DNA of 64,000 nt, taken from contig QKWP01000045.1 of the NCBI GenBank assembly GCA_003550325.1, positions 455,033 through 519,032 on the forward strand, written 5' to 3'. Within the stretch, counting starts at the first letter, position 1, and the number at the start of each line of letters is the position of its first letter. Below the pieces are notes generated by a model. The model ran no database searches, had not been told where the DNA came from, and was given only the letters and a program-made list of their open reading frames with translations. Source of the stretch: Gigaspora rosea. Taxonomy: Eukaryota; Glomeromycota; Glomeromycetes; Diversisporales; Gigasporaceae. Shown piece after piece: positions 44,449 through 55,488 of this stretch. The translations under genes were made by a program, and so were the position numbers.

Positions 44449-45087
44449 ATGGACGATATTTCAACCCTACCTACAAGTGCTACTATGGGACAGATTCTTC
44501 AATATCCTAATCAAAGAAAAAATTTAGCTAAGATATTGAAAAGACCATCAATACCAAAAGAAACAAATTTTTTAAAGGAATACCTATATACAACCGCTAC
44601 AAGGTGTTATATTCAGATTAATAATAATCCAGTGTTAGCTGTACTAGATTCAAATGCTGCGATTAGCATAGTAACCAAAAAATTATTAAATAAGCTCAGG
44701 TTAAAAGTAGACGATAAGTCTAGTACGACCATGATAATGGCCATAGGAGTGAAGGTTAAGACATTAGAAAAAATTAAGGATGTTAGAATAATCATCCAGG
44801 ATTTAGTAATACCTACTACTCTACATGTTATAGAATTATCCGATGATACTTTGTTACTAGGAACAGATTGGTTCCAGAAGTTCAAGGCTCGAATTTATTT
44901 TGACGAGCAAAAATTATACTTACAATATGCTGATAAATTAGCAGAAGTTCTGATTTCCAATAGTGGTACCGAAAGCCTTAACCCACATGAAGCTGATGAA
45001 GCCTATAGTGACGGGGAAGACACTTTCGACGAATTCGACTACAAAGAAGAAGAATTAGACGAAGTAAAAGAAGATAATGAAAATTGA
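44449..45087 (+). pseudogene. Fossil protease region of the Ty3/Gypsy element
   Basis: The longest uninterrupted frame of the element (212 residues). The middle part has the retropepsin layout, with an active-site strand near ALDSNAA-type sequence (VLDSNAAISIV) and a later LLLGTDWF motif typical of Ty3/Gypsy proteases. A C-terminal acidic linker leads into reverse transcriptase. Part of a broken element. Confidence 0.75.
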
Positions 45088-45389
45088 CTAAGCAAAGAAA
45101 ATCTGGCACTATACCTCACTAATATAGAAGAGGTACCCACGAAAAAGGAGGAGAAAGAAAAAGATAAAGAAAAGTCTGTAAAAGAAATAATTGAAGGGAC
45201 GGTTAATAATGAAGAATTAACGCCCCAAGAACAAATTAAAGTAAAAAAATTTTTACTTACTGAAGAAGACCTGTTTGCCCCAAGTCTTGAAAAACTGGGC
45301 CGTACAAATGCTACCACGCATAGCATTAATACGGGTGAGGCCACCCCGATTAAGCAAGATATTATAGAGCTATCTATGAAGAAATGAGT

Positions 45390-46841
45390 TTATTAAAAAA
45401 AAATAAAGAAACTAAAAGAACAAGAACTAATTATTGAAATAAATAGTCCTTGGGCCTCTCCAATAGTAATAGTACTGAAGAAAAATGGAAAACTGCGATT
45501 CTGTGTAGACTACAGAAAACTAAATGCAGTTACTAAAAAGGATACTTATCCACTTGCGCATATCACTGATCTCCTCGACACCTTCGGAACGGCCAAATGG
45601 TTTTCTACTTTAGATCTAATAAGTGGATATTGGCAAGTTGGAGTAAACGAAACAGACATAGAAAAAACAACATTTATTATGAAATATGGTACTTATGCAT
45701 TTAAAGTAGTGCCGTTTGGCCTCTGTAATGCGCCCGGAACCTTTCAAAGGTTAATAGATCGAATTCTTGGAGACTGTCTTAGAAATTTGGCGTGGTATAT
45801 CTAGACTAGTGATGCACTGAAATTGATTTTTAAAAAAGGCCTATTTTGTCTTCATTAGAGAAAATTAAAATTTTTTATAAGAAAGAGCAAATAAAATTTA
45901 AATAGATATGTTCTTTATAATTTCGTCTATTCAAAAAAAGTATCAAATAATTTCGTCTTTCAAGTAAAATAAGTCAAAAACAATTTTGTCTTCAAATTTT
46001 AATTTCTGGTTTTAAACCCGAAATGCTTTCGTCCTCATGTATAATCTAGATGATATAAATATTTATTCTAGTTCTCTAGAAGAACATTTCAAACATCTAA
46101 AAATTATTTTTGACAAACTAAGAAAAGCAGAATTAAGGTTAAATCCCGAAAAGTGTACCTTCCTTAAATCTGAAATTAATCACTTGGGTCATGTAATTAA
46201 TAAAGAGAGGGTAAGACCTGACGAATCAAAAACTGAAAAAGTCACCAAATTTCCTATACCAGAAAATCTTCGACAATTGAGAGGATTTATAAGATTAGCA
46301 TCCTATTATCATAGTTCATAAAAGGCTTCGCCCCTATAGCCCGACCGCTTTATTAACTACTAGAAAAAATGTCTCTTATAAGTGGACTAAAAATCAACAA
46401 ATAGCGTTTGAATCATTAAAAAGACATCTTATGAAGGCCCCTATATTAAGATACCCAGATTTTAAAGAGATGTTTTATCTTCATACCGACGCATCCGGTG
46501 TAGGGTTAGAAGCCATCCTAGCTTAGAAAGATAAGGACCACAAGGAATATGTAGTAGCTTATGCAAGTCGAGGACTCTCAAAACCAGAACAAAATTATTC
46601 TGCGCCAAAAATAGAATGTCTAGCCGTCGTGTGGGCTGTCGAACACTTCCACTACTACCTAGGAGCAAAACACTTCATGCTAATTATGGACTACGCCGCC
46701 TTTAAATGGTTACATACATCGGAACCAAAAGGGAAAAGGGCCTGTTGGATTCTAAAACTACAACCGTATGATTATTCTATTATACACTGGGCCGGAAGAA
46801 AGCATTCCAACGTTGATACTTTGTCAAGAATATACCTATGA
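45390..46841 (+). pseudogene. Fossil reverse transcriptase and RNase H region
   Basis: Recognisable reverse transcriptase blocks in order: LRFCVDYRKLNAVT, WFSTLDLISGYWQV, FGLCNAPGTFQ, the LDDINIYS active-site block, and NHLGHVI. RNase H follows with LHTDASGVG near 46480 and IHWAGRKHSNVDTLSR near 46790. A 237-bp element (45806-46042) is inserted in the reverse transcriptase part. Not intact. Confidence 0.85.
45806..46042. mobile_element. 237-bp hAT-like insertion in the retroelement
   Basis: The inserted block begins CTAGTGATGCACTG and ends CTTTCGTCCTCATGTAT. It is flanked by TATCTAGA (45798-45805) and AATCTAGA (46043-46050), an 8-bp duplication with one mismatch. The terminal inverted repeats are weak. 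The CTAGTGATG start matches other MITEs here (13671, 36370). It is younger than the retrotransposon. Confidence 0.65.
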
Positions 46842-47159
46842 AAATTTAAAAATTAAAACTGGAAAAGTTAGAAATTAGAAACAGCAAATTGATTAATTTA
46901 TTTATTAACAATATTTCACCCAATGATTTTCTATTTCGAGAGGACTATTAATCCTCGTAACTTTTCCTGGGAAATCTCCGACCACAGCCAACGCCATCAG
47001 AATTTTATATCGACGTAGTAACCAAAACTTTGGACCCGTAAAAACCCAAAGGTCCAATCGATGACCTGATAGCTCTTATCCTAGATTTCAAAAAACCAAG
47101 TTCATATTTTACTCCTCTTGTTAAAAAAAGGGGAAATCATTATGACATAAAACTACATC

Positions 47160-47815
47160 ATCAAAATAGCACTGTTGCACTCTAGACCTTATCTGGTCTC
47201 AAGAAAAATCCTCATAATTTTTTTGAAAGAGTTTAAAAATCATGCGAAATGTAGACTATTCGGTAGTATATTTAAAATTTATGTATTGACTTAAAATACC
47301 AAAATAAGTAAACACTTAATAGTGTTTCAATATGCCGATAATGAAAATCTTCATAAGTTTTTGAGAATAAAATTTCGAGATTTACCTGGCAAATTAAATA
47401 AAAACTACTTAAAGATATGTCATATAATTTATTTAAAATTCATTTTGCAGAATATATTCCCATATTCGTAATATTTTACAAGATAAAAGTTCGCGATCAT
47501 ACGTCTCAGATCTAGAATTACCTAAAAAGTTAGGAGAAAATGATTCAGAAGGTAGTATTTATAGAGTTTTACCTTATGTAGCTCCGGAAGTATTATCCGG
47601 TCAAAAAGTTTACAACAAAAGCTGATATTTATGGCTTAGAGTCATTATGTTGAAAATATCAGCTAGACAAAGACCTTTCAATGATTATCAGTTTCATGAT
47701 AAACTTGCAGTAAAGATCTGCCTCGGATTGCGGTCTGAAATTGCTGCTGGGACCCTGATTGCTACATTGAATTAGCTATACAATATATAGATTCTGATCA
47801 AAAAAATTAATTAGA
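47160..47815 (+). pseudogene. Host protein-kinase fragment inside the retrotransposon
   Basis: Sequence typical of Glomeromycotina tyrosine-kinase-like kinases appears in order: the TVAL segment of the nucleotide-binding lysine region with LSGLKKNPHNFFE (about 47165-47230), EFKNHAKCRLFGSIFK, LIVFQYADNENLHKFL (hinge), HIRNILQDK (catalytic loop), KKLGENDSEGSIY and LPYVAPEVLSGQ (activation segment), and ADIYG plus traces of the C-lobe. The reading frame changes several times and there are stops, so it is a dead copy. It lies between RNase H and integrase, where Ty3/Gypsy elements carry no kinase. No intron lies at the junction that is split by an intron in the kinase gene at 62222-63474. Confidence 0.8.
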
Positions 47816-47865
47816 AGGTGCTCTGCCTGTAAGTCACATAAAATGGGAGGTGCTCTGCCTATAAG

Positions 47866-48007
47866 ATGCTTAAATAAGCCTGGTACTTGCTGGGTTAGAT
47901 ACCGAAATAAGTACTGCGCAAAAAATTGGAAGGATTGTCTAACCTATAAGTCATTAAATAAGCCTGGTACTGGCTGGGTTAGCTACCGAAATAAGTACTA
48001 CGCGAAA
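47866..48007 (+). repeat. Two tandem ~58-bp units beside the kinase fragment
   Basis: AATAAGCCTGGTACTTGCTG, then GGTTAGATACCGAAATAAGT, occurs at 47874 and again about 80 bp later at 47954, with few differences. The preceding GGTGCTCTGCCTGTAAGT / GGTGCTCTGCCTATAAG is also doubled (47817 and 47850). Not part of any known Ty3/Gypsy module. Confidence 0.65.
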
Positions 48008-48159
48008 TTTGGACCTAATTAAGCGTAATTAAAGAAACGAAATATACAAAGTTTTCTTTTAAAAAAAAATAAAAAAAAATATACTCAAAAATAACTTAAA
48101 CCTTTAAATCTGACCTTAAGTTTAATCCAGTCCAGGTAGTCAGTGTCCTGGCATAAATT

Positions 48160-49380
48160 AAAAATGGAATCACTTAGATATCAGTTATTGAAAACATACC
48201 TCACTGAACATACATTACCACAAACCTTAACTGCACAAGAACATCGAAGTATTCAAGCCCAAAGTCAATTTTTTATAGTCAAAAACGGATTAATCCACAA
48301 GAAAAATAATATAAATTAACCATCTATTAAGAATAATTCAACAATACGAAATTGAATCGATCCTATTTTTATCACATACCCACCCATTAGAAGGATATTT
48401 CGGAACTGACATAATGTTTAATAAAATTTGTAACAAATATTATTGGCCACAAATGTATACCGATATATGAAAGTTCATTCGAAACTGTGATGCCTGCCAA
48501 AGAAAAGGAAAAAATCTAGTTAAACCTCTATTACACCTGATCCCAATAGAAGTACCATTTTTTAAAATCAGAATTGACATTGTTGGGCCACTACCAAAAT
48601 CCACAAAGTAACCATTATATTGTAGTCGTTACTGACTACATGACTAAATGGCCCGAGGCCAAAGCGATCAAAAACGCTAATACTCAAGAAGTAGCCAATT
48701 TTGTATACGAAGATATTGTATGTCCCCAATATTTATTGTCAAATAGGGAAATGCACTTTCAAAATAAATTAATGGACGAATTTCTTAAGAAATTCACTAT
48801 CAATCATCATTATTCAACACCCTATCATCCCCAAACAAACAGATTAGTAGAGCGTTTTAATAAAACATTTTGTAAATCTATCACTAAACTAGTGACTAAT
48901 GTAAGAGAATGGGACTCTCTAATACCATCGGTACTCTTTGCATACTGAACCGCCAAGCAAAGTACAATAAAAATATTCCTATTCTACTTAGTATATAGAA
49001 GAGAAGTCCGATTTCTACTTCATCCTGATGAAAACAAAGAATTGTTAGAAGGAACTTTTCTTCAAAGACTCTTTGATTTGATTGAAGTATTACCTAAAGT
49101 AAGGAACAATGCCATCAAAAGAGTCGAAAAGGCACAACAGAGTAATAAGGAAAGACATGATCAGAATTTACTACCTATAGAAGAATTAAAAAGAGAAGAT
49201 CTAGTATTAGTATACAAGGCTTCTCAACAACATTCAAAGAGTCATAAACTCCATCCAAAGTAGAAATGACCTTTCGTCGTACATAAAGTCCTACAAAAAA
49301 GGGTATATAAGCTCTGGACTATCGAAGAAAACGTAATAAAGACGCCAATAAATCAAAAGTTGCTAAAAAAATATTATAAG
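48160..49380 (+). pseudogene. Fossil integrase region of the Ty3/Gypsy element
   Basis: Shows the N-terminal zinc-binding HHCC region (HPLEGYFGTD, then NCDACQRKG near 48490), then the catalytic core (DIVGPLPKS, VVVTDYMTKWPEAKAI, YHPQTNRLVERFNKT near 48830) and a C-terminal basic region before the 3' LTR. Not intact. Confidence 0.82.
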
Positions 49381-49432
49381 CATTAATAATATGATCTTTA
49401 TGCATGGGACGTATAAAATAGGCGTAGGTGAA

Positions 49433-49948
49433 TGTCATTGGGTAAACGTGATATTTCTCCTGATCGAAATTAGGTGCAGTAAACCTGTGATTGAAGAAAC
49501 AAGAAACCTAAAGAAAGAAAACAAGAATTAATCAATTGAAAATAGTTAACAATATAAATATTATTAAACATAACCATCGTTGTATAATCATATAATACTT
49601 ATCATCATAAACCCTTTAATTATAGTGATTATAACGTGATTCAAGATCAATGATCCTACTGTGATCCTCTTGTGATGAAGGATCGATTTATCTCTAAACC
49701 CCTTTAATACATTAGTCTAGTGAAAGTTATAAAAGCACTGTAGTTTCCTCTTTTGTAATCATATCCTACGGGATTATAATAAATATCATATAATATATTT
49801 CTATACTTCTCTATAATAATTCTATTGATAAATCTTTCGTTAAAATTGTTAAATCACCAAAGTCATGCCTCTGGCGAATTGCCTTATCATCTAAATCCAT
49901 ATATATTTTTGTACATAAATTATTAAACTTACATTCCTGCCCGTAACA
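49433..49948 (+). repeat. 3' LTR, uninterrupted, 516 bp
   Basis: Runs from TGTCATTGGGTAAACG to CCGTAACA. It differs from the 5' LTR mostly by C/T exchanges and by one short insertion (GATCGATTT region near 49680). It serves as the reference for locating the insertion in the 5' LTR. Confidence 0.9.
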
Positions 49949-50629
49949 GTAGCTCTGGACTTACAATGCTGTGCATTTTTTAGTAACTAAGATAAGCATC
50001 TGACTACTGCTCTGTGGTATCCAAACTGTCAAACCACCAACCAGTCAAATTATAAAACTTAACTTATTTCAATAGCAAAAATTCAAAAAACTCTTTTTCT
50101 GCTCAGGACTATTAATAAAAAAAGAGCAAATTAATTAACTAATTAAAACTCATCACATGTATTTATTTTTTTAAAAAAAAAACATAATACAAGTGTAATG
50201 AAATCATAGAAAAAATATAAAAATAATGAAATTGCGCCACAATTAAAAAAAAGTACTACATAATAAACTATAGCAAATATAAAGCTAAAACACACAAATA
50301 CAAAAATTCTAATACAAAAATGAATAGCACAACCCACACTGAAGGTACCAACAACATAACAGCACCAATAATTCAAATAACAGCAATGATGATGAAAACT
50401 CCAATAGCAACGATGATTCTAGTGATAAAATCATACCTTAAAAAATAATAGTTAGCTAATATAAAAAAAAAGCAGTACAAAGATCAAAAAATCTACTTGG
50501 TGCATTTCACAAAAGCCCAAGAAAACCTGAATCTGCAAAAGAAAGAAAGTATATTAATGCTAAAAAAAAAGAAACTTTAAATTCTTTTTACACAGTGTTC
50601 AATTTTGTATTCAAGAATTTACAAAAAAA
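49949..50629. other. Gene-free DNA
   Basis: A/T-rich and CpG-poor. A minus-strand 77-residue hydrophobic frame (50143-50376) has no motif and is not called. Confidence 0.45.
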
Positions 50630-51640
50630 AAATTAGTAAAAGAAAAGGAAAAAACAAACCAACAAAAAGAAAACATGTATCTTGATTGACCCAGATTCAG
50701 TACAAATGCTGTCAAGACACCATACAAATGTCATCAAGGCACTATATAAATGTTGTCAAGGCATCACACAAATGCTATCATAACACCAATCAAACACATA
50801 TCACAAAACACTATCAAGAAAAGTTACACAAATACCATTAAGGCACTATACAAATATCATCAAAGCACCATGCAAATATCATCGAGACAGATGTTGTAAA
50901 GGCACACATGAACGTCATAGAGAAACTGTTAAAAAAAAGATTAGTGAAGAGAAAGAAAAAACAAATATACAAAAAGAAAACATGTACCTTGATCAATTCT
51001 GATCCAGTACAAATACTGTCAAAGACACTACACAAATATTATCAAGGCATCACACAATTATGATACCAGACAAATACATATCACACGAATGCCATCAAGA
51101 CAAGGCATCACACAAATACCATTTAAGCACTACACAAATGCTATCAAAGCACTATGCAAATATCATCAAAGCACTATGCAAATATCATTAAGACACCACA
51201 CAAACATCATTAAGGTTCTATACAAACATTGTCAAGGCCATAGAAAAAGCTGTCAAGAAAAAAATATTAGTAAAAGAAAAAGGAAAAACAAACAAATGAA
51301 GAGAAAATTCAGATCTTAATCAAGTACAAATGCTGTCACTAACATCATCAAGGCACCACATAAATGCAATCAAAGCATCACACAAATACTGTTATGACAC
51401 CAGACAAATACACTACATGAACACTATCAAGATAAGGCACCACACAAACACTATCAAGGCACCATGCAAGGTACCATACAAATATCATCAAAGCACCACA
51501 CAAATATTGTAAGACACCACAAACGTTGTCAAAGCACCACACAAACATTGTCAAAGCACTACATGAACATTATCAAGGCATCACATGAAAATCATAAAGA
51601 AACTGTAAAAAAAGAAAAAAGAAAAAAATTTTAGAACCAG
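50630..51640. repeat. 24-bp minisatellite in ~320-bp higher-order repeats
   Basis: The basic unit is about 24 bp of the type CACCACACAAATATCATCAA, then GG, repeated dozens of times with drift from 50693. Every 310-360 bp the array is interrupted by an A-rich segment (TTAGTAAAAGAAAAGGAAAA, then CAAAAAGAAAACATGTA, then a TTGATCAA/CAGTACAAAT entry) near 50632, 50938, 51262 and 51630. In one frame the unit reads as an octapeptide like HHTNTIKA, but no continuous frame exceeds about 75 residues. Confidence 0.8.
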
Positions 51641-53055
51641 TAGTAAAGAAAAAAAATAAAAAAAAACCAAAGCAAAAAGATAATGAACACTAATCTTGGC
51701 TGATTATAATCTAATTAGCCAAGATCAATAATTCCTAATTCAGGGTATTGGGTTGCCGAGGGGTAATAACCATGCAAGTGCATGAAAAACCTTCATATAT
51801 AACAGAAAATTACAGTACTTAAATATAGCTAATTTTTAATTTTACAATAAATTTTCAAATTTTTATATTTTTCCGAAGAGAAAATTTTTTCTATTAATTA
51901 AAGTTAAAATTTTAATTATTAAATAATAAAAGTTGTTTATAAAAACTTAATCTGTAATTTGTATCAAAATTATTGGGTATATATTTTTAGAATTTTTAAA
52001 AGTTTGTCAATAGTCAATAATAAAATATTTAAAATCAAAGATTTTTAAAAAATTTTAAATTTTTCACTTATAGTCAATTTAAATTTTCTGTAGAAATATA
52101 AAATTAAAATCATCAAAATATATTCTATATTCATAGTTAATATATAAAAAAAAATTTAAAAATAACTTGGTTTTTAATAAAAATAGATCAGAAACAAACT
52201 ATTTAAATTCCTTAAAATTCTAGCAAGCAGATTTGCCCACTAAAATGGACAGTTTAAGGGATAATTAATAAAATTATCGATTATATTTGATTGATCTGAT
52301 TATATTCATTATATATTACTTTAAAAATTTCGTGATATAGGGATCCTTTGTGATTCTAGGGGCTTTATAAGGTGGTCATTTACCAAATTAGTAAAAAATA
52401 ATAATTGGTGTAAATTCTGCCCATAGAATAGCATAGAATAGCTATAAACATAAATGGATATATCAAGGATTTTCTAATTGTAAAAAAAGAGTTTGGCATG
52501 CATCATCTAAATTTGGTAATATTTGAGATTGTATTACCTAGTAAAATTCCTAACAGCTAAGTAGATTTATTGAATTAATCAAAATATTTACCAGTATATC
52601 TAACAAATTAAAAACATCATTTCAGATGGATATTTTGCTAGAACTTGTGCATAAGAAATCTATTATTCTTTGCAACTATTAGAATGATCAGTTGATTAAA
52701 GATATAATAAAAGATATGTTTGAATTTTAATTTATAATATATTTAAACGCATTTTTTTTACAAGACCATGAACCTTAAATATTTTATTTCTTATTACTGC
52801 TTGTTAATATATTTACTAAGTAAATTATATCATGTTATTATCACAACATACTTATGTATCATGAAATTGTACAAATTATATCTGTTTTTTTTTTGAATCT
52901 CATAAACCTGCAATTACAATAAGGAAATCACTTTAACTTTTCATGTTTTACATGACATATTGTAGAATTCATATATTTTCCTTTGATTGATAAATAAATC
53001 CTACAAAATACGATGCACATAAGTAGCTTTATGTGCATTCAAGGACTCATGGGCA
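51641..53055. other. Gene-free, A/T-rich DNA
   Basis: No coding signal. The stretch ending near 52258 (GCAAGCAGATTTGCCCACTA, then CAGTTTAAGGGATAAT) is the inverse of the end of the insertion at 40376-43049, so a relative of that element probably lies here; its other end is not clear. Confidence 0.45.
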
Positions 53056-53249
53056 GAGCCAGTGGATTTTAGCATTAGCAATAATAGCACTAGTGATATC
53101 AATACAACCACATAACCAAATCTGACCGAAATTGATTATTTTAATTCTATATAGCTATAGGATTAAAATAACACAATTTCGATCAGCTTTGGTTATGTTA
53201 TCATGATATTGCTAGTATTATTTTTACTGCTACTAATGTGCACTGGCTC
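53056..53249. mobile_element. 194-bp MITE with GAGCCAGTG ends
   Basis: GAGCCAGTG and CACTGGCTC are inverse ends. Inner arms (CACATAACCAAATCTGACCG, then AAATTGATTATTTTAATTCT) are complementary to the right half for about 80 bp. Non-coding. Confidence 0.65.
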
Positions 53250-53277
53250 ATTTTTCGGGGCTCTTGCAGATCTTTGG

Positions 53278-53440
53278 TCCAACTAAATCGAAAACAGCTG
53301 TAAAATCAAAAATCAAATTATGCTACGATAAATAAAAATTGAATGCAGTCATAGCTATTTTCGATTTAGTTAGATCGACGACCGACGTAATTTTTTTTGA
53401 AGTCCCGTGAGTCCGTGAATCAACATAGATTGTCACTTAC
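53278..53440. repeat. Palindrome plus GAAGTCCCGTGAGTCC motif
   Basis: TCCAACTAAATCGAAAACAG faces CTATTTTCGATTTAGTTAGA, making a ~100-bp hairpin. The following GAAGTCCCGTGAGTCCGTGA matches one end of the unit at 14571-14751. Confidence 0.5.
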
Positions 53441-53481
53441 GTTCGTTAAAATTCATGAATTCTAAAATGACTAAGCCAATG

Positions 53482-53512
<31 letters not shown>

Positions 53513-54191
53513 TTCAACACGGCCGGGATGAATCAATGAATTAAATTTGCACAACCAAATTTAACGTTTAATGACATTACATTTTATTTTATGTTTAGGC
53601 CGCTTGCAGTTGTTTCTTCAGTTAACGTCACTTTCTAGGACTATAGGAAGGTGTATAAAAATGAACAAATATGGATCGGCAAGAGTTATTCATCATTTTG
53701 ATTGGTTATTCATTTGTGTTATTTGAGCAAAATCATAAATTTCAGTTTGTCAATTGATTTTTGGTGTATCCTCGTGAGCCGTCACATTGCCTATTTTACC
53801 AAAAAAGAAATATTTATTCCAATATTTTTATATTGTACTTGAACATGTACTTGACAGTACAGTTTGTACAGTTCTAGTACTGTTCCCAAAATTTTTTTTA
53901 CGATTTCACATTGTATTTATAGAAGAAAAGATGTAGAACTTTGCAATTCTTTTAAACAAATATATGTGAAATATTGGCTTGTTATTTTCGACAATGACAG
54001 TAAAGTTATAAAAAATCGGACTGATTCGTTTCACGTGATTTATCGCGATTTTCGATTTAATTGGGTCGCTAATCTGCGTCCCGAAATCCTGTGACCTAAT
54101 ATTTCGCGAGAATAGCAGTGTGAATTTTTTTAAAAAAAAATTTATAAAAGCTTCATAAATGAAAATAAAAGCCTGTCGAATCTATTTACAG
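53441..54191. other. Gene-free DNA
   Basis: A 76-residue plus-strand frame at 53864-54094 has slightly better composition (CNSFKQIYVKYWLVIFDND) but no recognisable family. It may be a worn gene fragment. Confidence 0.35.
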
Positions 54192-54317
54192 TATTATCTC
54201 GAAATAACGCCCGGGTGTAGTTTAAAATTTTGACCAGAATTAGTTTAATTTAGGCCGAATTAGGCTTAATTCTGGCCAAAATTTAAAATAAACGCGGGGC
54301 GTTATTTCGAGATAATA
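54192..54317. mobile_element. 126-bp TA-flanked MITE of the GAAATAACGC family
   Basis: TATTATCTCGAAATAACGCC and GGCGTTATTTCGAGATAATA are exact inverses. The outermost TA on each side may be the duplication. The inner AAAATTTTGACCAGAATTAG and its inverse extend the palindrome almost to the centre. All CpG sites are intact, so this copy looks young. Confidence 0.8.
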
Positions 54318-54464
54318 TGGTTATGGTTGTGTTTTGCATAAATTACAATTTACATTACATATAGTTTTACGTTAAGTTTCAGAAAATTAAATTTCATGTA
54401 ATTTTACAAAAGCACCAGATTTGTAAAAATTTGGCCAGCATCTAAACCTTCTAATTCAGAGTTT

Positions 54465-54830
54465 GTCCATTTAAACGTTTTTGATTGGTCATCTTCAGAA
54501 AACGTTTGATCTGATCATCTTCAGAAAACGTGACATCAGTCTAAACCTTCTAATTCAGAGTTCGTTCATTTAAACGTTTTTTGTTGGTCATCTTCAGAAA
54601 ACGTGACCAGATTGTGAGAAAACTTTCGATCTGTCTATGCCAGATTCATTAAATTTTTAATAGTTACGACATTGTTCCCATTTAAACGTTTTTGATCAGA
54701 AAACGTAACCAGACTGTGAGAAGTCTATGTCGATTCATTAAATTTGTAATTATTACGACATTTGTCCCATTTAAACGTTTTTGATTAGTCATCTTCAGAA
54801 ACGTGACCAGAGTGTGAGAAAAACTTTGAG
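54465..54830 (+). repeat. Tandem repeats, ~90-112 bp
   Basis: CATTTAAACGTTTTTGAT starts recur near 54470, 54569, 54681 and 54770, each followed by a TTCAGAAAACGTGACC-type box (54497, 54525, 54596 and others), GTGAGAAAACTTT and ATTCATTAAATTT. Four degenerate units, non-coding. Confidence 0.7.
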
Positions 54831-55488
54831 ATTCAACTAAAATTAAGCCGTGGGAAAATTTAAATAAGGAATCTGTAAATTATGTCGTAATTTGTCTATT
54901 GCTATTAAGCCATTTTCTATTATTTTTTTTTGAAAAATCGATTTTCACGTACACTTTCATCTTTCAAATTTAAAAAATCGCTTCCGTTCGTTATGCGCAT
55001 TTTATATCTTTGAAAAAATTAAATTAACTGAGATATGGATAACGTTAATAACATGCGTAGTGAGTCACACTGTGTATCGCCAGAATGGTAAGGTTTTATA
55101 CCAGTAACTCATGATAAAGCTATAATGATTTCAACGCGAACCAACTCCCTTAACCACATATTGTAATTATTACAATAATGAGCAAGTTTTATATGAAAAT
55201 ACTTAATAGTAATTCTTGATAAAATCGGAAAATTGTTTTTTTATTTCTTTTTTTAATCTATTGTAAATTAATATGCCCATGTTCACATCTAAAGCCACGC
55301 AAGGTTAATTTTTTGGTTTGCATAACATAGAATCAAAAAATTTTGGATTTTTTGTTCAGATCTATCAGGTAATTCGAGAAAATTATGGCTGCCATTGATG
55401 ATACTGAAGAAAAAAATTAAAAAGCAGAAACGAAATAATTGGCACAATTGAAATTTAAAAAATAACTTTTTTTGTAAAATTGGGTCAG

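Larger units (their letters stand above)
40027..49948 (+). mobile_element. Ty3/Gypsy LTR retrotransposon, broken
   Basis: Two LTRs bound the element: 40027-43208 (enlarged by an insertion) and 49433-49948, starting TGTCAT and ending GTAACA. GTAG (possibly AGTAG) is repeated on both outer sides as the target duplication. The internal region carries, in order, gag, protease, reverse transcriptase, RNase H and integrase remnants, the Ty3/Gypsy order. The LTRs agree at about 95% by eye apart from one short indel, so the insertion is old but not ancient. The element is broken, with roughly ten or more disabling changes across gag-pol, plus three foreign insertions (in the 5' LTR, in the reverse transcriptase region, and between RNase H and integrase). 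Confidence 0.9.

Noticed and set aside
44613-45344. Minus-strand frames opposite the protease and linker regions
   Set aside because: They are shadows of the retrotransposon's plus-strand coding remnants.
50690-51600. CRISPR-like array
   Set aside because: Units are contiguous and degenerate without unique spacers; this is a minisatellite in a eukaryotic genome.
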